NCBI RefSeq assembly: GCF_001889025.1
Contig: NZ_CP018154.1
Location: forward strand, 982,501-1,046,500
Origin: Sphingorhabdus lutea
Lineage (GTDB): Bacteria; Pseudomonadota; Alphaproteobacteria; Sphingomonadales; Sphingomonadaceae
DNA length: 64,000 nucleotides
Direction of reading: 5' to 3'
The position numbers and the translations under genes were made by a program. The notes beneath the pieces are model-generated. The model did not search any database, was not told the origin of the DNA, and saw only the letters and a program-made list of their open reading frames with translations. Shown piece after piece: positions 56,460 to 63,275 of the stretch (the first letter of the stretch is position 1; each line of letters begins with the position of its first letter).

Positions 56460-57152
56460 CTATATGCGAGCGGCAATGGCGCGCAGCGTGTCAAATAATT
56501 CATCATAATGATCAATAATCGCATCCGCGCCCAAACTTTCCACCGGTTGATGCAAAAAACCAAAGCTGACCGCCACGGCGGGTATGCCCGCATTATGCGC
56601 GGCCATGACATCATATATGGAATCGCCGATAAAGGCGGCCGGGGTTTCGCCAACCGTGCCGCCGCAGCGGCTAATCATTTCATCAATGGGCGCACGATGG
56701 GGCTTTGACATGCCCTTACCCATAGTATCTCCGCCTATAATACAGGCGAATCGGTCAATCATGCCTATTTCGTTCAGCAATTTGACTGCGAATCGTTCAT
56801 ATTTATTGGTCACCACGGCCATGATGATTCCCATTTCGTCGCAGCGGTCCATGAATCGGTCCAATCCATCAAATGGCGGAGAGCCGCTGCCCAAATTTTC
56901 GCCATAATGGTCCAATAATATGGGCAAATATTCGTCAATCAGCATATCATCAACGCCGCCCGATTTTTCCAATCCCACGGTGAGCATATGTTTCGCGCCA
57001 AGGCCGACCATAGGCTTTACCTCTGCCATGGTCAGGGCGGGGCGGCCCGCCTTTGCCAAAGTGTAATTTACCGATGCGGTAAGTTCTGGACTGGTATCTA
57101 GCAAAGTGCCGTCCAAATCAAATCCGATTATTTTATAGGGGAAATTTGTCAT
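56460..57152 (-). CDS. gph: HAD hydrolase, phosphoglycolate phosphatase-like
   Basis: 230 residues. HAD motif I DLDGTLLDTSPE near 12-21, motif II VVTNK near 117, the lysine of motif III in SKPHRAP, and motif IV FIGDSIYDVMAAHNAGI are all present, with a helical C1 cap (about 22-95). These match the Gph group that clears 2-phosphoglycolate, but other phosphate esters are possible. It is divergent from glmU with about 109 bases between them. No strong ribosome site but the start matches the family N-terminus. Confidence 0.87.
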   Translation of the reverse strand: MTNFPYKIIGFDLDGTLLDTSPELTASVNYTLAKAGRPALTMAEVKPMVGLGAKHMLTVGLEKSGGVDDMLIDEYLPILLDHYGENLGSGSPPFDGLDRFMDRCDEMGIIMAVVTNKYERFAVKLLNEIGMIDRFACIIGGDTMGKGMSKPHRAPIDEMISRCGGTVGETPAAFIGDSIYDVMAAHNAGIPAVAVSFGFLHQPVESLGADAIIDHYDELFDTLRAIAARI

Positions 57153-57261
57153 ATTTTGTTATCCTCGCTAACTTTGCTGGAATTTGCAAGCATGTCATGG
57201 CAAAGAAATATTAAACAGTATAAAATAGAGGCAAATGCCCCATATAAACAGAGGAAAATTC

Positions 57262-58620
57262 ATGTCCAAAACACCATTAGCCGCAATTATTTTGGCCGCA
57301 GGACAGGGGACGCGGATGAAGTCCGATTTGCATAAGGTGCTGCACCCGTTGGCAGGTAAGCCAATGGTGCATCATTTATTGGATAGTGTTTCACAATTGA
57401 ACGTTGAAAAAATGGTCGTTATTGTTGGGTCGCGCAAAGAACAGCTGGAGGCCAGCCTTGCCCCCCGCATTGCCGAGCATAAGGTTGTTTTGGCCGAGCA
57501 AAGCGAGATGTTGGGCACGGGGCATGCCGTGGCACAGGCCAGCGGCGCATTGGCGGGCTTTGAAGGCAATATTTTAATATTATTTGGCGATGTGCCCTTA
57601 ACCTCTGCAGCCACCATGCAAATTATGTTGGAACGTTTAGAGGCGAAGGACAAACCGCAAACGGTGGTATTGGGCTTTCGCCATAAAGATCCCGCCGCCT
57701 ATGGCCGGATTATCGCCGATGAGGATCAAATTATCCATAAAATGGTGGAGTTTAAGGACGCCAATAGCGATGAGCGCAAGGTGAATTTATGCAATAGCGG
57801 GTTGATGGCGGTGCGGTCCGCTGATTTATTCGACCTGCTTGACCAAATTGATAATGATAATGCGGCGGGCGAATATTATCTGCCCGATATTGTGATGTTG
57901 CCTGGGCCGCCAAGTGCAGTGGTCATTGCCGATGATGAAAAGGAAGTTACCGGCGTGAACAGCCGCGCGGAATTGGCCGCGCTGGAGCAATTATGGCAGC
58001 AAAATCGCCGAGCAACCGCCATGGCCGATGGTGCGTCAATGATTGCGCCGGACACGGTCTGGTTCTCCCATGACACAAAAATTGGCCGTGATGTGGTGAT
58101 TGAACCCAATGTGGTTTTTGGCGCGGGCGTGGAAATTGCCGATAAAGTTACCATTCATGCATTTTCCCATTTGGAGGGGGCAAAAGTGGCTTCGGGCGCG
58201 AAAGTCGGGCCATATGCGCGGTTGCGCCCGGGTGCAGTGATGGAGGAAGATAGCAAGGTTGGCAATTTTGTTGAGGTGAAAAAGGCTGTTCTTGGCAAAG
58301 GAGCAAAGGCCAATCATTTAAGCTATATTGGTGATGCAAATGTTGGCGCGGGCGCAAATATTGGCGCGGGCACAATTACGTGCAATTATGATGGATATTT
58401 CAAATATCAGACCAATATAGGCGAGGGGGCATTTGTAGGTAGTAACAGCGCCCTTGTCGCGCCGGTTAATATTGGGCGCGGCGCGATTGTCGCGGCGGGC
58501 AGCACCGTCACCCGCGATGTTGGCGATGGGGAACTGCGCCTTGTCCGCGCGGAACAAGCGGTAAAACCGGGCTGGGCCGACCGATTTAATGATGCAATGC
58601 GCAAGAAAAAGGGCGGTTAG
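57262..58620 (+). CDS. glmU: Bifunctional GlcNAc-1-phosphate uridyltransferase / glucosamine-1-phosphate acetyltransferase GlmU
   Basis: 452 residues. The N-terminal pyrophosphorylase domain (1-230) has AAIILAAGQGTRMKSDLHKVLHPLAGKPM and LFGDVPLTS. The C-terminal left-handed beta-helix (about 250-450) has hexapeptide repeats, the acetyltransferase site HLSYIGDANVGAGANIGAGT and FVGSNSALVAPVNIGRGAIVAAGSTV. It makes UDP-GlcNAc for peptidoglycan and lipopolysaccharide. The start at 57262 has GAGGAAA 5-11 bases upstream. It usually precedes glmS directly; here a toxin-antitoxin unit intervenes. Confidence 0.97.
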   Translation: MSKTPLAAIILAAGQGTRMKSDLHKVLHPLAGKPMVHHLLDSVSQLNVEKMVVIVGSRKEQLEASLAPRIAEHKVVLAEQSEMLGTGHAVAQASGALAGFEGNILILFGDVPLTSAATMQIMLERLEAKDKPQTVVLGFRHKDPAAYGRIIADEDQIIHKMVEFKDANSDERKVNLCNSGLMAVRSADLFDLLDQIDNDNAAGEYYLPDIVMLPGPPSAVVIADDEKEVTGVNSRAELAALEQLWQQNRRATAMADGASMIAPDTVWFSHDTKIGRDVVIEPNVVFGAGVEIADKVTIHAFSHLEGAKVASGAKVGPYARLRPGAVMEEDSKVGNFVEVKKAVLGKGAKANHLSYIGDANVGAGANIGAGTITCNYDGYFKYQTNIGEGAFVGSNSALVAPVNIGRGAIVAAGSTVTRDVGDGELRLVRAEQAVKPGWADRFNDAMRKKKGG

Positions 58621-58677
58621 GAGCTAGGCTTTCCATTGTTCGTGCTTTTTTTAAGTTGGCATTGTGTTTTTCTAATG

Positions 58678-58781
58678 GCGTCATCCCCAAGCAATTGGAG
58701 GGCGGAAAGCGATACTCATAAAGCTGGATTCCCGTTTTCACGGGGATGACGGCGGCAATGTTGGAATGACGCTTGGGACGC
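58678..58781. repeat. Nested palindromic repeat element (REP/MITE-like)
   Basis: GCGTCATCCCCAAGC (58678-58692) is matched with a bulge by GCTTGGGACGC (58771-58781). Inner CGTCATCCCC (58679-58688) and GGGGATGACG (58742-58751) pair, and CCCGT/ACGGG (58731-58735, 58740-58744) forms a small stem in the common GGATTCCCG...CGGGGATGACG form. This type of repeat is widespread in proteobacterial intergenic regions. It lies between glmU and the toxin-antitoxin genes. Confidence 0.7.
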
Positions 58782-58835
58782 AGGTAAAGACGGGCTATTT
58801 ATATAGCAGCTAAGGCAAAAAATATTTGATATAGG

Positions 58836-58873
58836 TTGACATGATATCATAAGTTGATATACATATATCAGTT
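58836..58873 (+). promoter_or_regulatory. Toxin-antitoxin promoter with overlapping palindromes
   Basis: TTGACA (58836-58841) and TATACA (58858-58863) are separated by 16 bases. ATGATATCAT, and the near-palindrome TGATATACATATATCA, overlap the core promoter, as expected for autoregulation by antitoxin. The predicted start is about 4 bases before the antitoxin ATG, so the mRNA would be leaderless or nearly so. Confidence 0.65.
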
Positions 58874-59098
58874 ATGAGAATATTAGCCGATTTACCCGAT
58901 GATGATGTTAACTGGCTGGATGAAATGGCGCAGCAACAGGGAAAATCGCGCGCGCAATTATTGCGCGATGCGGTGGCGGCTTTTCGGGCGGATATGATGC
59001 GCGATTGGATTTTGGACGGGGCGTCATATTGGGCGGGTAAAGCGCCGCCGGCAGAAACTATGGCCCGTGATGAAAAACCATATGGCGATAAAATATGA
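58874..59098 (+). CDS. Ribbon-helix-helix antitoxin (CopG/VapB type)
   Basis: 74 residues. A short strand (RILADLPDDD) is followed by two helices (VNWLDEMAQQQGKSRAQLLRDAVAAF), the ribbon-helix-helix DNA-binding fold, and an acidic/polar C-terminal tail that would wrap the toxin. There is no Shine-Dalgarno site before the ATG; the promoter start predicted just upstream suggests a leaderless transcript. The stop lies 13 bases before the PIN-domain gene. The genes lie between glmU and glmS, flanked by a palindromic repeat. It should repress its own promoter via the palindromes. Confidence 0.88.
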   Translation: MRILADLPDDDVNWLDEMAQQQGKSRAQLLRDAVAAFRADMMRDWILDGASYWAGKAPPAETMARDEKPYGDKI

Positions 59099-59116
59099 GT
59101 GGGGATAAAATATGAG
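59087..59116 (+). repeat. Tandem 13-bp repeat at the antitoxin-toxin junction
   Basis: GATAAAATATGAG occurs at 59087-59099 and 59104-59116, spaced 17 bases. The first covers the antitoxin stop and the second the toxin ATG. Confidence 0.9.
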
Positions 59117-59477
59117 CGCCCCATTTTTTGACAGTGATATATTGACCGATTGGTTGCGCGGCGTTCCTTCTGCAAAGCAGGAGCTTTCCCGATATGCACA
59201 ACATAGGATGAGCCGCATTTGTTGGACCGAGTTAATGGCATGTGAGCCATTGGAAACGCGGCGAAATTTACAAAAAATATTATATCCGATTGAGGTGGTG
59301 GAGGTGGATGCCCGCATTGCCGATGCCGCCGCAACCATTATGTATCGCAATAATATTGCGCTGCAACGGGCGATTATCCTTGCCACAGCACAGGTTAATG
59401 GTTCCATTCTTATCACCCGTAATATAAAGGATTTTTCAGCAGAGATGCCGGGAATCCGAATCCCCTATAAAATATAA
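59112..59477 (+). CDS. PIN-domain toxin (VapC type), with a changed acidic residue
   Basis: 121 residues. The PIN fold has Asp7 and Asp9 in FFDSDILTD, Glu40 in CWTELMA, and a late Asp107 in TRNIKDF, giving most of the metal site of a VapC RNase. The third acidic position, normally Asp before AIIAATA, is Arg87 in LQRAIILATAQ. This may weaken or abolish nuclease activity. It is translated 13 bases after the antitoxin. Toxins of this type cut tRNA or rRNA; whether this one is active is uncertain. Confidence 0.85.
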   Translation: MSAPFFDSDILTDWLRGVPSAKQELSRYAQHRMSRICWTELMACEPLETRRNLQKILYPIEVVEVDARIADAAATIMYRNNIALQRAIILATAQVNGSILITRNIKDFSAEMPGIRIPYKI

Positions 59478-59495
59478 GAAAAAAGGCTTAAAATC

Positions 59496-61319
59496 ATGTG
59501 CGGAATTATTGGTATTGTTGGCAAAGAAGCGGTGTCCGATCGATTGGTGGATGGATTGAAACGGATGGAATATCGCGGATATGACAGCGCGGGTGTTTGC
59601 ACCGTTCAGGATGGCCAGCTTATCCGCCGCCGTGCGGAAGGCAAATTAAAGAATCTGGTCGAGGTACTGAAGCAAGATGATGCTGCGGGCAATGTCGGCA
59701 TTGCGCACACACGCTGGGCCACCCATGGCGCGCCAACCACCAATAATGCACACCCCCACGCCACGGGCGAGCTTGCGCTGGTCCATAATGGCATTATTGA
59801 AAATTTCAAACCCCTGCGGGAGGGGTTGGCCGCACGGGGCCGCAGTTTTGAAAGTGAAACCGATACCGAAGTGGTCGCGCATCTTGTTTCTGAACAGGTG
59901 GAGGCGGGATTATCTCCACAGGATGCAGTAAAGGCCGTATTGCCAACTTTGCGCGGTGCATTTGCACTTGCCATTGCGTTTCGTTCGCACCCCGATATGT
60001 TAATTGGCGCGCGGCTTGGCTCGCCGCTTGTGGTGGGATATGGCGATGGCGAAACCTATTTGGGCAGTGATGCACTTGCCCTTGCCCCCTTAACTCAAAA
60101 AATCGCCTATTTGGAAGAAGGCGATTGGGTGATTATCACCCGTGATGGCGCACAAATTTTTGATGAAAATAACAATGCGGTTACCCGCGAAATCACCACC
60201 AGCGGCGTTTCGGCTGCCACCATTGAAAAGGGCAATTATCGCCATTTCATGCAAAAAGAAATTTTTGAACAACCCACTGTAGTGGCGCAAACATTGCGCA
60301 GCTATATTCGCCCATTGGAACAGCAAGTGGCATTACCGCAAATGGATTTTGACTTATCCAGTATCAGCCGGGTAACCATTGTTGCGTGCGGCACATCTTT
60401 TTATGCGGGCATGGTCGCCAAATATTGGTTTGAAACATTTGCCCGTGTGCCCGTGGATTTGGATTTTGCGTCCGAATTTCGTTACCGCGATCCGGTGTTG
60501 GAGGATGGCGGCTTGGCGCTGTTCATTTCTCAATCTGGGGAAACGGCGGACACATTGGCCGCTTTGCGCCATGCAAAATCCGAAGGACAAAAAATCGCCG
60601 TTGTGGTGAATGTGCCGACCAGTTCAATGGCGCGGGAGGCGGATTTGCTGCTCCCCACCCATGCTGGGCCAGAAATTGGCGTGGCATCGACCAAGGCATT
60701 TTCATGTCAATTGGCGGTATTGGCCGCTTTGGCTGCGCATTTGGCGGTAGTGAAAGGTAAAATGACCCGCGATGAAGAACGCGATATTGTGGAACATTTA
60801 ACCGAAACTCCTGCCGCCCTTAACGCCGCATTGGCGCATGACAAGGATATTGAGGCGATGGCGCATTTAATCGCGCCCGCGCGTGACGTACTATATTTGG
60901 GGCGCGGTCCGGATTATCCATTGGCGTTGGAGGGCGCGTTAAAATTAAAAGAAATAAGCTATATTCATGCGGAGGGTTATGCATCAGGTGAAATGAAACA
61001 TGGTCCCATCGCCCTGATTGATGAGGCTGTGCCCGTTATTGTTCTTGCCCCATCTGGCCCATTATTTGAAAAAACAGTCAGCAATATGCAGGAAGTTCGC
61101 GCGCGCGGCGGCAAAATTGTGCTGATTTCTGATGCCGAAGGATTGGCCGAGGCGGGCGAGGGGTGCATGGCCACCATTGAAATGCCAAAAGTTCACCCGT
61201 TAATTGCGCCATTGGTCTATGCCGTGCCGGTGCAACTATTGGCATATCATGTTGCCTGTGCCAAGGGGACGGATGTTGACCAACCGCGCAATTTGGCGAA
61301 AAGCGTGACGGTAGAATAA
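59496..61319 (+). CDS. glmS: Glutamine-fructose-6-phosphate aminotransferase (isomerising) GlmS
   Basis: 607 residues. Cys2 in MCGIIGIVG is the glutaminase nucleophile; the N-terminal domain (1-240) has LKRMEYRGYDSAG and HTRWATHG. Two SIS domains (about 280-600) have CGTSFYAGMVAKYW, SQSGETADTLAAL and LGRGPDYPLALEGALKLKE, and the end DQPRNLAKSVTVE is the family C-tail. It makes glucosamine-6-phosphate, the precursor for GlmU product. AAAGG lies upstream. No glmS ribozyme is seen. It starts only 18 bases after the toxin stop. Confidence 0.97.
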   Translation: MCGIIGIVGKEAVSDRLVDGLKRMEYRGYDSAGVCTVQDGQLIRRRAEGKLKNLVEVLKQDDAAGNVGIAHTRWATHGAPTTNNAHPHATGELALVHNGIIENFKPLREGLAARGRSFESETDTEVVAHLVSEQVEAGLSPQDAVKAVLPTLRGAFALAIAFRSHPDMLIGARLGSPLVVGYGDGETYLGSDALALAPLTQKIAYLEEGDWVIITRDGAQIFDENNNAVTREITTSGVSAATIEKGNYRHFMQKEIFEQPTVVAQTLRSYIRPLEQQVALPQMDFDLSSISRVTIVACGTSFYAGMVAKYWFETFARVPVDLDFASEFRYRDPVLEDGGLALFISQSGETADTLAALRHAKSEGQKIAVVVNVPTSSMAREADLLLPTHAGPEIGVASTKAFSCQLAVLAALAAHLAVVKGKMTRDEERDIVEHLTETPAALNAALAHDKDIEAMAHLIAPARDVLYLGRGPDYPLALEGALKLKEISYIHAEGYASGEMKHGPIALIDEAVPVIVLAPSGPLFEKTVSNMQEVRARGGKIVLISDAEGLAEAGEGCMATIEMPKVHPLIAPLVYAVPVQLLAYHVACAKGTDVDQPRNLAKSVTVE

Positions 61320-61422
61320 ATTTATATTTTTCTGTGGGATAGCCGAATAAATTTCGTTTTTGTTTAGCAAATTTTTACCAATTATCTTTATTGAGGAAAT
61401 TTCTACAAAAGCGAGGTTTATC

Positions 61423-62064
61423 ATGGTGCAGGATGAATATGCCTATGTTGGGCGCGGAGAATATTGGAAATATTTTTTTACAATTGGCATAGTTAGCATT
61501 GGGCTGCTTGTCGGGATGATATTTTGCCTGCTCAGTCTGGAATTATTGCTCACCTTGATATTGGGATTGGCCTTATTCTCCTTGGGTATTTACTTTCGGA
61601 TTATCATGGCGCGGCGCTGCCGCGATATTGGATGGCCGGTGGAATTGGTATGGATATCATGTGGGTTTCAAATTTTTTTGGGGTTTGTCACGCAAAAAAC
61701 ATTTGATCCCAATATAATGCAAGATAACCCGCCAAGTATTTTCATATTATTATTGGTATTTAGCGATTTATTTTTGGCCATTATTATTGGTTGCATTGCC
61801 GGACCGGATAGGGGTCGCAAGAAAAAACTGGCAGGAATAAATTCGGATGACCTGCCCAGTAAATATAGTGTTTATCATGATTTAGAACCCAGCCAAAAAA
61901 GCAATATAAACCGCAATGAAGATAGGTGGCGGGAGGTTTTCTATAGCCAAGAAGATCAGAGAAAGCCGGCCAAAATGACTTTTAATGATAAGGTGACGAC
62001 AGAGCAAAAAGATAGTTTATATTTGCCAAACAAACCCACAATATTTGGCCGTAAAAGGACATGA
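61423..62064 (+). CDS. DUF805-like membrane protein
   Basis: 213 residues with four hydrophobic helices in the first 130 residues. GRGEYWKYFFTIGIV near 10 and RRCRDIGWP near 65 match DUF805, and CIAGPDRGRKKK closes the last helix. The C-terminal 80 residues are charged and probably disordered. DUF805 function is unknown. The start at 61423 has GCGAGG 7 bases upstream. It is 103 bases after glmS. Confidence 0.83.
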   Translation: MVQDEYAYVGRGEYWKYFFTIGIVSIGLLVGMIFCLLSLELLLTLILGLALFSLGIYFRIIMARRCRDIGWPVELVWISCGFQIFLGFVTQKTFDPNIMQDNPPSIFILLLVFSDLFLAIIIGCIAGPDRGRKKKLAGINSDDLPSKYSVYHDLEPSQKSNINRNEDRWREVFYSQEDQRKPAKMTFNDKVTTEQKDSLYLPNKPTIFGRKRT

Positions 62065-62136
62065 TGCGAATGTCAGTGCTGGGGGCGTTGATAAAGCAGC
62101 TTGCATTTGGAAGTCTGGGCTGTCAATTTTACCCTT

Positions 62137-62346
62137 ATGACACCAGTAGTAAAAATCATCCTCATCACCATCCTTTTATTTATCGGATTTAATCTGTTCC
62201 TTTATGGGCGGTTTCGCCGTGTGATGCGCGAAATTAAAAAACAGGCCGAATTACAAGCAGATGCAGCAGAGGCCGAAGCAAGGGGGCAAATTATTGAAGG
62301 CTCAGCCAGTATAAAAAAGGCCAGCATAAAAGAAGATGATGCATGA
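62137..62346 (+). CDS. Small single-helix membrane protein
   Basis: 69 residues. One membrane helix VVKIILITILLFIGFNLFLYG is followed by a basic RFRRVMREIKK and a long charged helix that could form a coiled coil. It is not a family I recognise. No clear ribosome site precedes the ATG, so translation may depend on the preceding gene. The stop overlaps the osmC start (ATGA), which supports a real gene. The role is unknown. Confidence 0.7.
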   Translation: MTPVVKIILITILLFIGFNLFLYGRFRRVMREIKKQAELQADAAEAEARGQIIEGSASIKKASIKEDDA

Positions 62347-62780
62347 GCGATCATCCAAATCCCATCGCCATTGTTGAAAGCAGTGATGGCCAATATGCAC
62401 AGGCCATAAAATCGCGCATGCATCATTGGAATGCGGGTGAGCCAGAAAGTTTGGGCGGCACAGATAACGGCCCAACACCATATGAATTATTATTATCTGC
62501 ATTGGGTGCTTGCACATCCATAACATTGGAAATGTATGCCGCGCGCAAGGGGTGGCCGCTTACAAAAGTGCATGTCATATTGGAGCATAGCCGCGAGGTG
62601 CGCAAGGGCGCATCCGGACAGGAAAATGACGGCAAACCGATCGATATGATTGACCGGATTGTTACATTGGAAGGTGATTTGAACGAGCAGCAGCGCGCGC
62701 GTTTAATTGAAATAGCCGAAAAATGCCCGGTGCATCGCACCTTGATGAACCAGATTATTATTTCAACCCAGCTTATATAA
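62343..62780 (+). CDS. OsmC-family peroxiredoxin
   Basis: 145 residues. LGACTSITLEMYAARKGWP holds the peroxidatic cysteine near 59, and IAEKCPVHRTLMNQI holds the second cysteine near 125. The pair reduces organic peroxides with a dithiol. Length and the N-terminal half (HHWNAGEPESLGGTDNGPTPYELLLSALG) fit the YhfA/OsmC-like branch. The start overlaps the small membrane protein stop. Confidence 0.93.
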   Translation: MSDHPNPIAIVESSDGQYAQAIKSRMHHWNAGEPESLGGTDNGPTPYELLLSALGACTSITLEMYAARKGWPLTKVHVILEHSREVRKGASGQENDGKPIDMIDRIVTLEGDLNEQQRARLIEIAEKCPVHRTLMNQIIISTQLI

Positions 62781-62790
62781 TATTATAAAA

Positions 62791-62848
62791 TAAAGAAAAA
62801 CATCCGGTCGGGTGAGCAATCAGGGAGGGGTGCTGCTCACCCGACCGG
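62791..62848 (-). terminator. Strong terminator of the 47-residue minus-strand gene
   Basis: TCCGGTCGGGTGAGCA and TGCTCACCCGACCGGA pair perfectly over 16 bases. Reading on the minus strand the stem is followed by TGTTTTTCTTTATTTT. Just before it, an imperfect GGCTGATTAAGAT/ATCTTAACAGCC hairpin overlaps the stop codon. Confidence 0.8.
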
Positions 62849-62874
62849 AGTGAGTCGGCTGATTAAGATGGGGT

Positions 62875-63018
62875 TTATCTTAACAGCCAAAAAATAATAC
62901 GGTTACCCGTGGGCCAAAAACCCACACTGCCTTCATGACGGAGGGAGCTTTTCCCGCCTTTTTGCTTTGCAACGCCAAAGCCGAATTGATGTGCAAATTT
63001 TTTTGCGATTGCCGTCAT
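62875..63018 (-). CDS. Short conserved-looking ORF, 47 residues
   Basis: 47 residues from ATG at 63018 to TAA at 62875. Composition is lysine, glycine, phenylalanine and tryptophan-rich; the start is MTAIAKKFAHQFGFGVAK and the end is GNRIIFWLLR, with no cysteine. AGGGG precedes the ATG by 8 bases. It is not a shadow of a longer gene. Two TGTGACAG repeats lie 50-80 bases upstream, and a strong terminator follows immediately. I do not know the family. It could be a small cytoplasmic or membrane-associated protein. Confidence 0.65.
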   Translation of the reverse strand: MTAIAKKFAHQFGFGVAKQKGGKSSLRHEGSVGFWPTGNRIIFWLLR

Positions 63019-63067
63019 GATATGCCCCTATATTTTTATTTCGATAACAATGTGAATAGCGATAGGA

Positions 63068-63097
63068 TGTGACAGGGTGGCGCAGCATTTGTGACAG
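63068..63097 (-). promoter_or_regulatory. Direct-repeat operator upstream of the 47-residue gene
   Basis: TGTGACAG occurs at 63068-63075 and 63090-63097 (22-base period, two helical turns), 50-80 bases before the minus-strand ATG. Confidence 0.5.
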
Positions 63098-63131
63098 AAA
63101 TTTGAAAATGCGATTTTTTTTTAGTTTTTTT

Positions 63132-63246
63132 GCGGGAGGTCAATATCCGCTTATATATGATGACAAAGATTGACCCCGCGTCATGCGGGCGATATATCGC
63201 AAAAATATATTGATGATGCGGCCCTGAAACTGGCCGCCTTTTTTTA
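63132..63246 (+). promoter_or_regulatory. Structured argD leader with terminator-like hairpin
   Basis: GCGGGAGGTCAAT (63132-63144) can pair with ATTGACCCCGC (63169-63179), but CCCGC/GCGGG (63175-63189) can form an alternative hairpin. A third stem GCGGCC/GGCCGC (63218-63237) is followed by seven T, a rho-independent terminator 30 bases before argD. It could be an attenuator or the end of a short upstream RNA. Confidence 0.5.
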
Positions 63247-63275
63247 TTTTTTCTTTAAGCACAGGAAGGTTTTTT

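Noticed and set aside
59300..59500. Possible glmS ribozyme upstream of glmS
   Set aside because: The toxin gene ends only 18 bases before glmS and no ribozyme core is visible; the class is known mainly from Gram-positive bacteria.
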